Shown here: positions 42,073 to 50,661 of the stretch, piece by piece
How the letters are laid out: the number at the start of each line of letters is the position of its first letter
Numbering within the stretch: position 1 is the first letter of the stretch
Assembly (NCBI RefSeq): GCF_003368325.1
Contig: NZ_CP031467.1
Span: forward strand, 682,001-746,000
Direction of reading: 5' to 3'
Length of the DNA stretch: 64,000 nucleotides
Source: Paraburkholderia caffeinilytica
GTDB taxonomy: Bacteria; Pseudomonadota; Gammaproteobacteria; Burkholderiales; Burkholderiaceae
Notes under the pieces: model-generated
The model's database searches: none
What the model saw: the letters and a program-made list of their open reading frames with translations, nothing else
What the model was told of the DNA's origin: nothing
Made by a program: the position numbers and the translations under genes

Positions 42073-44380
42073 ATGAAGCGCTGGCCAACCCCACCTGCGC
42101 GTCATGCAAACTACGCGCATAAGCGCTTGCCCCCACAGGCCGGCTATAAAAATACCCCTGTTGCTTGTCGCAAGCGATTCCGCGTAAAAACGCCGCCTGC
42201 TCGGCGGTCTCCACTCCTTCCGCCGTGACGTTCATGCCGAGCGAATGGGCCATCGCCACCACCGCCTGCGTGATCGCGATCGAATCGCGATGATCCGGCA
42301 AGCCGGCGACGAAGGAGCGATCGATCTTCAGGTTATGCAGCGGAAACCGCTTCAGATACGACAGCGACGAATAACCGGTGCCGAAATCGTCGACGGAAAT
42401 GCGCACGCCCATCGCGCTCAACGCGCTCAGCATCGGCAGGACGGCGTCGCTGTCGCTCATCAGCAGCCGCTCGGTGATCTCCAGTTCGAGCGCCGCCGGC
42501 TCGAGCCCGGACTGTTCGAGACAGCGCTCGATCCGCTCCACCAGCCCGCCTTTGAACTGACGCGGCGACAGATTCACCGCGACGATCAAATCCGGCGCCA
42601 GCGTGCGCCGCCATTGCGCGACCTGCTCGCAGGCCCGCGCCAGCACCCAGGCGCCGATCTCGACGATCAGGCCGGCGTCTTCGGCCACGGGGATGAATTC
42701 CGCCGGCGAGACATTGCCCAGCTCGGCGTTGTACCAGCGCAGCAGCGCCTCGGCGCCGATCGTGCGGCCGTCCTGGCTGTCGACGATCGGCTGATACACG
42801 AGGCTCAGTTCGTCGGTGGCGAGCGCGCGCCGCAATGCCTGCTCGATCATGAAGCGGCGTTGCAGATGCTGATTCAGCTCGGCGGTGAAGAACTGAAAAT
42901 TGTTGCGGCCGCATTGTTTCGCGTGGTACATCGCCGAGTCGGCGTTGCGCATCAGCGTGGGCACGTCCTGACCGTCCTCGGGAAACAGACTGATGCCGAT
43001 CGACGCCCCCATGTAGTACTCGTTGTCCGCCACCGCGAACGGTACGGCGATCGTGTCGAGAATGCGCTGGGCGAGCGCGATCAGCCGGCCCGTGCTTTCG
43101 TATGCGCTGACCACGATCACGAACTCGTCGCCGCCCACGCGCGCGAGCGTATCGTCGCGCGCGACACACGCCGACAGCCGCTCCGCCACGCTGCACAGAA
43201 GCGCGTCGCCGGCCTCGTGACCGGCGGTGTCGTTGACCTTCTTGAAACCGTCCAGATCGACGAACAACACGGCGACCCGCGCCAGTTCCCCCATGCCGGC
43301 CACCTCGCCCGGGGCGAACAGATCGCGCATTCGCTCGGCCAGATAAGCGCGGTTGTAGAGGCCCGTGAGCGGATCGCGCGTGGCCAGAAACTTGAGCTGC
43401 TGTTGCGCCTCGCGCACCGGCCCGATGTCGGTGAACGAGATCAGCACCGAGCTGGGCTCGCTGTCGCCCGGCTTGATGATCGGCACGACATTCTCAGTAA
43501 TCCAGACGACATCGCCGTCGGTCAGCTCCAGACCCATCGTGACGCCGAGCCTGGGTTTGCCGGTTTCCAGCACCTGACTGGTCGGACGATCCGCGTCGGT
43601 GACGACGGAACCGTCCTCGTGATACGCGCGCACCATCACCGTCAGAATGTCGTGGCCGATCAGATCGGGGCTCGCCCGCAGAATGCGCTGCGCACTCGGA
43701 TTGCAGGCCAGCACCACGCCGTCGCGCGACTGCACGATGATGCCTTCGTTGAGATGATCGACAACCAGCCGGTGATGCTCCTCGCTGTGCGCGAGGCGCC
43801 GCGCCATTGCATCCTGATGGACGGCGAGCCCGACACTGTGGCTGATGTCGTGAAGCATCGCCGCTTCTTCGGCGCTCGGCCGGCGCGACGTACGGTGATA
43901 GACCGCGAACGCGCCCAGCACCTTGCCGGCATCGTTTTCAAACGGCACCGACCAGCACGCGCGCAAACCGAGCGGCAACGCCAGGTGCCGGAAATCGGCC
44001 CACAGCGGATCGGTTTCGATATCTTCGACAGCAACCATGCGCCGCTCGTACATCGCGGTGCCGCAGGACCCGGCTCGCGGGCCGATCGGGACGCCGTCGA
44101 TCGCGGCGCTGAAGTGCGCCGGCAGCGAAGGCGCGCCGCCCACGCGCGCGCGTGCGCCGTCCGCATCCAGTAGCAGGATCGAACAGGTCGCACCATCGCC
44201 CAGCAGCGCTTCCGCGCGGCGGCATACCTCATCGAGCAATTCCGGCAGCGGCGTGTTGCGGGTAATCAGCCGCAACACCGTCCGCTCCGACGCCAGCACC
44301 CCCTCGGCCCGGTCCGCCCCGTAGCGGGTGCCCTCTGGCGCTGCTCCCTGCGTGCAATCTGATGTCGCTTCGCGTGTCAT
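42071..44380 (-). CDS. GAF-PAS-GGDEF-EAL cyclic-di-GMP protein
   Basis: A 769-residue cytosolic signalling protein: GAF domain (residues about 30-185), PAS domain (about 195-320), GGDEF domain with intact GGDEF (RVGGDEFVIVV) and EAL domain with EALLRW and the DDFGTGYSS segment. Both diguanylate cyclase and phosphodiesterase motifs look complete. There are no transmembrane helices, so the signal is cytosolic. The ATG at 44380 has GGGGG eight bases upstream, better than an in-frame ATG at 44401. Confidence 0.95.
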   Translation of the reverse strand: MTREATSDCTQGAAPEGTRYGADRAEGVLASERTVLRLITRNTPLPELLDEVCRRAEALLGDGATCSILLLDADGARARVGGAPSLPAHFSAAIDGVPIGPRAGSCGTAMYERRMVAVEDIETDPLWADFRHLALPLGLRACWSVPFENDAGKVLGAFAVYHRTSRRPSAEEAAMLHDISHSVGLAVHQDAMARRLAHSEEHHRLVVDHLNEGIIVQSRDGVVLACNPSAQRILRASPDLIGHDILTVMVRAYHEDGSVVTDADRPTSQVLETGKPRLGVTMGLELTDGDVVWITENVVPIIKPGDSEPSSVLISFTDIGPVREAQQQLKFLATRDPLTGLYNRAYLAERMRDLFAPGEVAGMGELARVAVLFVDLDGFKKVNDTAGHEAGDALLCSVAERLSACVARDDTLARVGGDEFVIVVSAYESTGRLIALAQRILDTIAVPFAVADNEYYMGASIGISLFPEDGQDVPTLMRNADSAMYHAKQCGRNNFQFFTAELNQHLQRRFMIEQALRRALATDELSLVYQPIVDSQDGRTIGAEALLRWYNAELGNVSPAEFIPVAEDAGLIVEIGAWVLARACEQVAQWRRTLAPDLIVAVNLSPRQFKGGLVERIERCLEQSGLEPAALELEITERLLMSDSDAVLPMLSALSAMGVRISVDDFGTGYSSLSYLKRFPLHNLKIDRSFVAGLPDHRDSIAITQAVVAMAHSLGMNVTAEGVETAEQAAFLRGIACDKQQGYFYSRPVGASAYARSLHDAQVGLASAS

Positions 44381-44494
44381 TTGTGCGCCCCCTAACCCCA
44401 CATCGGCAGGTTAGTGTACGCGGCGCACCGGGGTTTACGCGAGGCCGGCGCACTTAAATCGCGTTGCTTCGCGCAAAAGGCGTGCGCCGGACGG

Positions 44495-44731
44495 CTAGCG
44501 GGTCAGCGAATGCAGCGTCTGCACCATTAACACCGTGACTCCGACGATTGCGGCCGTCGTCAGCGCCAGCCCCGCCAGATGTGCGAACAGCGCCACACGG
44601 GCGTCGAGCGGCGCGGATATCGCGCGTGAATCGGGGACTGCCGGCGCGGCTGTCGAACCGCTTTCGCCCGCCCTGCCATTGGACGTGCCGCGGTTGAACG
44701 TGCCGCACCCGGGCGTACTGCACGCACTCAC
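44495..44731 (-). CDS. Candidate small single-pass membrane protein
   Basis: A GTG codon overlaps the stop of the DUF4865 gene (GTGA), giving 78 residues: a Ser/Gly/Cys-containing soluble part, then a hydrophobic helix (LAGLALTTAAIVGVTVLMVQ) near the C-terminus. The overlap suggests translational coupling. There is no independent Shine-Dalgarno and no family recognised. It may be a real accessory or a chance frame. Confidence 0.45.
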   Translation of the reverse strand: MSACSTPGCGTFNRGTSNGRAGESGSTAAPAVPDSRAISAPLDARVALFAHLAGLALTTAAIVGVTVLMVQTLHSLTR

Positions 44732-45294
44732 GTCAGGCTCGCGATGCCCGGCCGCGCGAGGTGCAGCACCTCGTAGACCGTGCGGCCCGCCGTGGCGACC
44801 GGCGCCGCCGCCGACAGCGTGAGACGGATCAGCTTCCAGTTGGCGACGTCGAGCGCTGAGACCACGGCCACCGTATCGTCCTGCTCCGCAATGCGGCGGT
44901 TCTCCTCGGCCAGCGCCGCGCGCAGCTCGGCGCGGTTGTCCTGCTCGCCGATCGGCTGCTCCTCGCGATACAACGCGAGCGCCTTTTGCGCCGGCCCCTT
45001 GCGGGCATCGAGCGGCAGCCAGGTTTCGACGTCCGGACGGCCGAAGTCGTCGATCACGTTCTGAAAGCGCGAGCCCATGAAGAAGTCGGCGGTCTGCTCC
45101 GCGTCGAGCCACAGATACACCGCCGAATACACGTTCGCGGTGGCGCCGAAGCGGCCCCGTTCACGGGCGACGAAAGCCTTGAATCCCAGCCCTTCGGTCG
45201 CGTCCCACAACGGGCCGCGCTGCGTCGCGCGCTCGCGAATGATCCCCATGTCATAGGTGGACGGCAGACGGTGCGAATACTGTTTGGCAAGCAT
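44728..45294 (-). CDS. DUF4865 family protein
   Basis: A 188-residue soluble protein starting MLAKQYSHRLPSTYDMGIIR, which I recognise as the DUF4865 family. Landmarks are FKAFVARERGRFG, ADFFMGSRFQNV and DFGRPDVETWLPLD. The family has no established function and often lies divergent from a LysR regulator, as here. An upstream AAGGAG-like site precedes the ATG. Confidence 0.8.
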   Translation of the reverse strand: MLAKQYSHRLPSTYDMGIIRERATQRGPLWDATEGLGFKAFVARERGRFGATANVYSAVYLWLDAEQTADFFMGSRFQNVIDDFGRPDVETWLPLDARKGPAQKALALYREEQPIGEQDNRAELRAALAEENRRIAEQDDTVAVVSALDVANWKLIRLTLSAAAPVATAGRTVYEVLHLARPGIASLT

Positions 45295-45389
45295 GGCGAA
45301 CTCCTTGTGGTTTCGACTGAGGATAAGCTTGCGCCGGCTCGATCATTACATCAAGATATGGTGATTTATATCTGCGATAAAGTTTTGAT

Positions 45390-46253
45390 ATGAGCACCCT
45401 CGCCCGTCCTCTCGATCTGGATGCGATTCAGGCCTTCGTGCTAGTGGCGGATCTCGGCAGCTTCACGCGCGCCGCGGAAGTCATGGACACCTCGCAGGCC
45501 GCAATGAGCCTCAAGCTCAAACGGCTCGAAGCGCGTCTGGGCTACCGCTTGCTGGAGCGTACACCGCGCGCCGTGAGGCTCTCGGCGCGCGGCGATGCCT
45601 TCATCGGCGCGGCCCGGCAACTACTGTTGGCTCACGAGCGCGCACTGGCGGGAACCGCCGATGCGCCGGAGCGCCGGCTCAAGCTCGGCATCAGCGACCA
45701 CGTGGCGGGGCCCAATCTGCCGGCGTTGCTGGGCCGGCTCGCCGCTTACGATCCGCTGCTTGTCATCGAGGTGCGCATTGCCGCGTCACGCGACGTGCTT
45801 GCATGGTTCGAGCGGGGTGAAGTCGACGCGGCGATCGGCCGTCGCGAGGGCGATCGCCGCGATGGACAGCTGCTGGCCGAGGAACGGCTGGGCTGGTTCG
45901 CGGCGCCGGGCTGGCAGCATCGCGAGGGGCAGCCACTGAAGCTGGCGACGCTCGCCGCACCGTGCGGCATCCGCGCGATTGCCACGGACGCGCTCGACGC
46001 GGCCGGGATCGCGTGGACCGAGGTGTTCGTCGGCGGCGGTGTGATGGCTGTCGGCGCGGCCGTCAGCGCGGGGCTCGCCGTGGCCGCGCTGGCGCAGCGC
46101 GTGGCGCCGGCGGGAGCGGTCGAGGTCGGCGAGCAGCTCGGCCTGCCGACGCTGCCGACCTCCAAAGTGGTCCTGCATACGCGGTTGAGCGACCCTCGCT
46201 CGCAGGAAACGTTGCGAGCGGTCAGTTCGGCGTTTCTTAACGCGGCGTACTGA
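45390..46253 (+). CDS. LysR family transcriptional regulator
   Basis: A 287-residue LysR protein. The N-terminal winged helix (residues 8-67) includes ADLGSFTRAAEVMDTSQAAMS and LEARLGYRLLERTPRAVRLS. The effector-binding domain follows. It is divergent from the DUF4865 gene; the 95-bp gap (45295-45389) would hold the shared operator. By the usual logic of the family it controls the divergent gene pair in response to an unknown ligand. Confidence 0.95.
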   Translation: MSTLARPLDLDAIQAFVLVADLGSFTRAAEVMDTSQAAMSLKLKRLEARLGYRLLERTPRAVRLSARGDAFIGAARQLLLAHERALAGTADAPERRLKLGISDHVAGPNLPALLGRLAAYDPLLVIEVRIAASRDVLAWFERGEVDAAIGRREGDRRDGQLLAEERLGWFAAPGWQHREGQPLKLATLAAPCGIRAIATDALDAAGIAWTEVFVGGGVMAVGAAVSAGLAVAALAQRVAPAGAVEVGEQLGLPTLPTSKVVLHTRLSDPRSQETLRAVSSAFLNAAY

Positions 46254-46427
46254 AGGGACGCGCCGGCTCACCGCGTCGCCAACGCGGGATAGCGAGCGCG
46301 TCGCAGCGAGCTGCCTTGGCCGGGTGCCGCTCGTGCTTTGCGGCGATGAGGACCCCGAATCCCGACCCTGATTCCAGCTCACACGAGTCGAGGTGCCTGC
46401 CCCTCGTCACCTGAGGCGTCAACGCGA

Positions 46428-47366
46428 TCAGCCGCGCTGATCCGGGGGCCGGTTGCCTCCGCCTCCGCTGTCCCCTCCTCCGCCCGAAGGTCGGCCGCCG
46501 CCACCCTGTTGAGGCCCGCCTTGAGGGCGGTTATTCCCGCCGCCTTGCTGACCTCCCGGTGGACGGCCGCCTGCATTATCCGGCTGCTGGCCGCCCGGCG
46601 GACGCCCGCCGGCATTCCCCGGCTGCTGCCCGCCCGGCGGCCGCCCACCCGCATTCCCCGGTGCCTGCCCGCCCGGTGGCCGCCCACCCGCATTCCCCGG
46701 TGGTTGACCTCCCGGCGGCCGCCCACCCGCATTCCCCGGCGGCTGCCCGCCCGGCGGACGCCCACCCGCATTCCCCGGTGGCTGACCTCCCGGCGGCCGC
46801 CCGCCGGCATTCCCCGGCTGCTGACCTCCCGGCGGACGCCCACCCGCATTCCCCGGTGGCTGACCTCCCGGCGGCCGCCCACCCGCATTCCCCGGCGGCG
46901 GGCCGCCTGATGGCCGCCACCCTGGCGGCCGTCCGGCACCGGGTCTCGGCGGTGGCGGGGGCGGATGATGGGCCCAGCGCGATTGCTGGCCATACCACGG
47001 CCTGCCCCGATAATAATTGCCCCAATAAGTGCCGATCGAGAACGTCACGATCGGCAACCCGATCACCGTGCCGTAGCTCATCACCGGCACATTGCTGCCC
47101 TGATAGGGATAGCTGAGCCTCCCCGCATACACCCATCCGCGCAGGTTCGGCGCGGCAACGTCACACCATTGATAGCTGCTGATGCAACCCATCACGCTAA
47201 CGGGGACACCGCCCGGCAACTGTGTCACGACCGGATAGTCCGAAGCCGGCCCGGCGCGCACGTTGACCGTGCCGTTCGTATAAGCCTGCGACTGCGCGGA
47301 CGCCGCTGCTGGCAGGGCCAGCAAGCCAACCGCGGCGTATATGCATCGAACGAGGTGCTGTTTCAT
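46428..47366 (-). CDS. Secreted SH3-domain protein with Pro/Gly/Asn repeats
   Basis: A 312-residue exported protein. A signal peptide (residues 1-24, ASA-Q cleavage) precedes a bacterial SH3 domain (VNVRAGPASDYPVVTQLPGG, then GWVYAGRL), a short hydrophobic/aromatic linker and a C-terminal disordered region with nine 13-residue units of type PPGNAGGRPPGGQ. The SH3 part suggests cell-wall binding; the repeat tail may be a wall- or surface-spanning stalk. The start at 47366 precedes MKQHLVRCIY and has GGGAC upstream. Confidence 0.85.
   Translation of the reverse strand: MKQHLVRCIYAAVGLLALPAAASAQSQAYTNGTVNVRAGPASDYPVVTQLPGGVPVSVMGCISSYQWCDVAAPNLRGWVYAGRLSYPYQGSNVPVMSYGTVIGLPIVTFSIGTYWGNYYRGRPWYGQQSRWAHHPPPPPPRPGAGRPPGWRPSGGPPPGNAGGRPPGGQPPGNAGGRPPGGQQPGNAGGRPPGGQPPGNAGGRPPGGQPPGNAGGRPPGGQPPGNAGGRPPGGQAPGNAGGRPPGGQQPGNAGGRPPGGQQPDNAGGRPPGGQQGGGNNRPQGGPQQGGGGRPSGGGGDSGGGGNRPPDQRG
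46560..46912 (-). repeat. 39-bp coding tandem repeat, nine units
   Basis: Nine consecutive 13-codon units differ mainly at the first residue (Pro, Gln or Ala) and once at Gly-to-Asp. They are in-frame within the SH3 protein gene. Confidence 0.92.
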
Positions 47367-47696
47367 TTTTTGTCCCGTTTTTATGTCCCGCGTTTGCGTG
47401 CGTGCCGCTACCGCCGGCAAGCGTGCCTACCTGCACGCACGCGTGAATGCGTCGAGCCTGGCCGTCGCCACACATGGCATGGACGGCAGGGCGCCTGCTT
47501 TTCCGCGTCAGCAATGCCCATGCCCGACACCACCCGGCAAATGCTTGCGGACTTGCCCTACCCATTCCAGCGCGCCCCGCGCAAGGCAAGATTTGGTAAT
47601 CACCTACCCGAACTCACGCTGTTTTCGGGCATCTGTGTTCCAGCGACTCGGCCGATCATCCAGTGCATGAGAAACCCATGCACTGCCGGGAGCACC
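47367..47696. other. Divergent intergenic region between SH3-repeat and LprI-like genes
   Basis: A 330-bp gap with promoters in both directions expected. Apart from the hairpin next to the right-hand ribosome-binding site, nothing was recognised. Confidence 0.45.
47661..47685 (+). promoter_or_regulatory. Hairpin directly upstream of the LprI-like gene's ribosome-binding site
   Basis: A perfect 9-bp stem (47661-47669 with 47677-47685) with a 7-nt loop ends two bases before GGGAG. It could stabilise the mRNA or modulate translation. Confidence 0.45.
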
Positions 47697-48242
47697 ATGA
47701 AAACTTTCCGCCCAATTCTTGTCGCCGCGCTCATGCTCGCGCATCTGCCCGCTCACGCCACCAGCTTCGACTGCACCAGGGGACGCTCGCTCACTGAACG
47801 GATGATCTGCAACGACCCAGCGCTCTCGAAGCTCGACGACACGCTTGGGCAACTGTACTGGAAAGCGCGGCGGCGGGTCGTCAACCGTCGCGCGTTCCTC
47901 ACGGACAGCGACAGCAAGTGGGCGTGGCGGGAAGCGAATTGCCGCGATGCGGAGTGTCTGGGGACGTGGTATTCGACGCGGATCGAGGAACTGCAGCGGC
48001 TGATCGAAAGCATGCAAGCGGGAACGCCGGCCGCACCGGACACTCCGCGTAAGGCGCCGATGCCCGCGCTACAACAAACCGAGATCGCGATGCTTCGGTG
48101 CACCGCGGCGGACCCCGGGCTCGTCGTGAACGAACAGTGTCCCACCGTGATCAAGGAGAACAACAGCCGGTGGAAATATCAGCCACACGGCGGCGACTGG
48201 TTCTGCGGACTGGCGATGCTTGCGCCGGCGGACGTGCGGTAG
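47697..48242 (+). CDS. LprI/DUF1311-like secreted protein
   Basis: A 181-residue exported protein with a signal peptide (cleavage after AHA, about residue 22) and a DUF1311-type N-terminal domain: SFDCTRGRSLTERMICNDPA, LDDTLGQLYWKARRR, then SDSKWAWREANCRDAEC. The C-terminal 60 residues contain further Cys residues. The second LprI-type protein of the window. It starts after GGGAG. It is convergent with the deaminase gene, with a 2-bp gap. A lysozyme-inhibitor role is only inferred. Confidence 0.8.
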   Translation: MKTFRPILVAALMLAHLPAHATSFDCTRGRSLTERMICNDPALSKLDDTLGQLYWKARRRVVNRRAFLTDSDSKWAWREANCRDAECLGTWYSTRIEELQRLIESMQAGTPAAPDTPRKAPMPALQQTEIAMLRCTAADPGLVVNEQCPTVIKENNSRWKYQPHGGDWFCGLAMLAPADVR

Positions 48243-48244
48243 CG

Positions 48245-48793
48245 CTACCTGCCGCTCCAGAACCTCCGCTGAACCTCCATCACCTCATCCTCCACGTCGG
48301 GCACCGGGCCGATCACCTCGACAGGCTTCTGGCAATGATCGAACACATACCGGCAATCCACGCTCATGGTGGGATTTTCGGCATGAGCGCCGGTCGCCTC
48401 CAGCAGGCGCTTCTCGGTCATGCCGAACACGACGCGGCCGATATTGGCCCAATACATCGTGCCGGCACACATGCAGCAAGGCTCGACCGACGTGTACAGC
48501 GTGCAACTCCATAAGTACTCCGGCGTGAAATTCAACGCCGCCACGCGAGCCAGCACAGACTCGGCGTGATTCACCGTGTCGACATTGCCCTGCTCCATCA
48601 ACACGGTCTCCTGATCCGGGCCGACCAGCACCGCGCCGAACGGGTGGTGCCCCAGCAGCGTCGCCCGCTCGGCGACCCGGCTCGAATGCCGCAGATGACG
48701 CACGACCTGCTCGTGCGTCGGCGTCAAACCCTGCGGCGGATAGGCCGCCGCCACGCCGGCGGCGCCAGTGTTGCTCGAGACGGTAAGACTCAC
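48245..48793 (-). CDS. Nucleoside/guanine deaminase family protein
   Basis: A 182-residue zinc deaminase of the cytidine/deoxycytidylate deaminase fold. The first zinc motif is HAES (His and proton-shuttling Glu) and the second is PCCMC (PCxxC). The remaining sequence (YTSVEPCCMCAGTMYWANIG, MTEKRLLEATG) resembles guanine deaminase or tRNA adenosine deaminase-like proteins, but its length and text fit a free nucleobase deaminase better. It follows the BMP-family binding protein by 50 bp, suggesting purine salvage. Confidence 0.82.
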   Translation of the reverse strand: MSLTVSSNTGAAGVAAAYPPQGLTPTHEQVVRHLRHSSRVAERATLLGHHPFGAVLVGPDQETVLMEQGNVDTVNHAESVLARVAALNFTPEYLWSCTLYTSVEPCCMCAGTMYWANIGRVVFGMTEKRLLEATGAHAENPTMSVDCRYVFDHCQKPVEVIGPVPDVEDEVMEVQRRFWSGR

Positions 48794-48843
48794 GGGCGAT
48801 CTCCTTTAATTTTTAATAATAGTTAGGCAAACCAATCAATGTA

Positions 48844-49974
48844 TTACTTCGGCAGCGAACCGTCGACGCCCTGCACGAACCAGTTCAAACGCAGCAGTTC
48901 CGCATCGCTTAACGACTTGCCCGCGGCCACCTTCACGGCGCCGGACTGATCCGCGATCGGCCCGGCGAACGGATTGAATTTGCCGGAGATGATGTCGTCG
49001 CGCTTCTGGCTCAAGGCCTTTTGCGCCGTCGGCGACACCGCCTCCGTGTTGATGTTGGCCAGATCGATCGCCTTCTCTTTCAGCCCCCACCACACGGGCG
49101 AGTTGTTCCAGGAACCCGCCATCACCTGCTGCACCAGATGCGTGTAGTACACGCCCCAGTTGCTCACGCACGCGCCCAACTGCGCGTTCGGTCCGAACTT
49201 CTTCATGTCGGAGTCCCAGCCGAATGCATGCACTTTCCTCTGCTCGGCCGTCTGCATCGTCGCCGTCGAATCGGTGTTCTGGATCAGCACGTCGGCGCCC
49301 TGGCCGATCAGCGTCTCGGCGGCCTGCTTTTCGAGGCCCGGGTCGAACCAGCTGTTGATCCACACGACCTTCACGCGCGCATTCGGGTTGACCGAGCGCG
49401 CGCCCATCGTGAACGCGTTGATGTTGCGCACCACCTCCGGCACCGGCACCGAGCCGACAAAGCCGAGCGTGTTGGACTTCGTCGTATAGCCGGCGACCAG
49501 CCCCGCCAGGTAGGCGCTCTGGTAGGTCCGCACGTCATAGGTGGCGAAGTTGGCGGCCTTCTTGTAGCCGGTCGCATGTTCGAACACGGCGTCCGGGAAG
49601 TCTTTCGCGACCTTCAGCTCGAAATCCTGGAAACCGAAGCTCGACCCGACCACGATCTTGTTGCCCTTGGACGCCAGATCGCGAAACACACGCTCCGAAT
49701 CCGCCGACTCCGGCACGTTCTCGACACGCGTCACTTTGATCTTGTCGCCGAATTTCGCCTCGACCTCTTTCACGCCCTGCTCGTGCGCGTAGGTCCAGCC
49801 GGCGTCGCCCGGATTGCCGAGGTAGACGAAGGCGATGCCGAGCGGCTGCGCAGTCGCGGCGGCGGCCGCCCCGGCGCCGAACGCGAGCGACGCGCCGAAC
49901 GCCGCTGCAAGAACAGTGCGGACGGTCTTGATGCGCAATGAGTGATGCAGCACTCGCGCCAGCTTTGTTTTCAT
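48844..49974 (-). CDS. BMP family ABC transporter substrate-binding protein
   Basis: A 376-residue exported protein (signal peptide cleaved near ATA-QPLG, about residue 40) of the BMP/PnrA family, which binds nucleosides or purines for ABC import. Visible text: IAFVYLGNPGDAGWTYAHEQG, ASKGNKIVVGSSFGFQ, and GQGADVLIQNTDSTA. ATPase and permease genes are not adjacent, so it is an orphan or works with a distant transporter. The start at 49974 follows GGAGAATTC. Two strong palindromes lie upstream. Confidence 0.92.
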   Translation of the reverse strand: MKTKLARVLHHSLRIKTVRTVLAAAFGASLAFGAGAAAAATAQPLGIAFVYLGNPGDAGWTYAHEQGVKEVEAKFGDKIKVTRVENVPESADSERVFRDLASKGNKIVVGSSFGFQDFELKVAKDFPDAVFEHATGYKKAANFATYDVRTYQSAYLAGLVAGYTTKSNTLGFVGSVPVPEVVRNINAFTMGARSVNPNARVKVVWINSWFDPGLEKQAAETLIGQGADVLIQNTDSTATMQTAEQRKVHAFGWDSDMKKFGPNAQLGACVSNWGVYYTHLVQQVMAGSWNNSPVWWGLKEKAIDLANINTEAVSPTAQKALSQKRDDIISGKFNPFAGPIADQSGAVKVAAGKSLSDAELLRLNWFVQGVDGSLPK

Positions 49975-50013
49975 GAATTCTCCGAAGATGGTTTCCAGGT
50001 GCCTGCCACAGTA

Positions 50014-50030
50014 CTCGGGACTGTCCCGAG
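50014..50030. promoter_or_regulatory. Perfect 17-bp palindrome, possible operator or 5'UTR hairpin
   Basis: CTCGGGAC-T-GTCCCGAG (8-bp arms, one central base) lies 40 bp upstream of the BMP start codon. As DNA it is operator-like; as RNA it would be a tight hairpin in the leader. Confidence 0.5.
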
Positions 50031-50086
50031 CAAGGCTCCAGCATAGGGGGTCATATTCGAAGGTCAATTTCAGCGGAAAAATTATT

Positions 50087-50111
50087 ATTCGTTATCTCGT
50101 CCATAACGAAT
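50087..50111. promoter_or_regulatory. 25-bp inverted repeat operator candidate
   Basis: ATTCGTTAT and ATAACGAAT form a perfect 9-bp inverted repeat around a 7-bp spacer, about 115 bp upstream of the BMP start, in an AT-richer patch typical of promoters. Confidence 0.55.
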
Positions 50112-50286
50112 CCGGTATTTTGGTGAGCGGAGAACAGCTTCCAGCCGTCGCGCGAGTGCATCGGCAAGTGGTACGGCAAGTGCTCAGTGCAGGCACGATG
50201 TCCTTATCAGGCAAGCGCACAAAGCGCCCATGACAGCCGGACGCCGAGAGCGCAGCCGTCATCCTCGCGCCACACTCAGCACTCGC

Positions 50287-50595
50287 TCAATGAACTTGCG
50301 GCGGCGGGTCCGCCTGCTCGTCGTCAGGCGCGCCGCCCTCGCCGAACAGCTCCGCGCACAAGCCCTGGCCGATCTCGCTCAGGCGCGCCGTTCCCGTGCC
50401 TTCTTCGTTGAATGTGGTGTCCACCAGACCGCCGTCGGCCAGCGCCGTCAGTTGCCGCCGCAAGGCGCTCATCGGCACGTCCGCCTGCTTGGAAAGCTTG
50501 GCGAGCGACCACGCGCCGCCCGGCGTTTCCCGATACGCGCGCCACAATTGCGCCAGTATGGCGACCAGCACCGGATCGAGTTCGTCGTCTTCCAT
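50287..50595 (-). CDS. Small winged-helix DNA-binding protein
   Basis: A 102-residue protein whose middle ([21 protein letters not shown], then ADGGLV) is a typical winged helix-turn-helix as in ArsR/MarR-like regulators. The acidic C-terminal tail ([13 protein letters not shown]) is not family-specific. It lies downstream of the MocR gene on the same strand with a 66-bp gap. Target unknown; the BMP/deaminase genes are possible targets by location. Confidence 0.75.
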   Translation of the reverse strand: MEDDELDPVLVAILAQLWRAYRETPGGAWSLAKLSKQADVPMSALRRQLTALADGGLVDTTFNEEGTGTARLSEIGQGLCAELFGEGGAPDDEQADPPPQVH

Positions 50596-50661
50596 CGTGA
50601 ATGTCTCCTCGTTTTCTTAAAGCCCTGCCGGTCCAACCCAACCCGGCCCTGCTCCGCCCCA

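Larger units (their letters stand above)
49975..50286. other. Regulatory region upstream of the BMP gene
   Basis: A 312-bp region with two palindromes listed separately. The rest shows no recognisable gene. Confidence 0.5.

Noticed and set aside
46560..46912. CRISPR-like array
   Set aside because: The repeats are in-frame coding repeats with no unique spacers and lie in a gene with signal peptide and SH3 domain.
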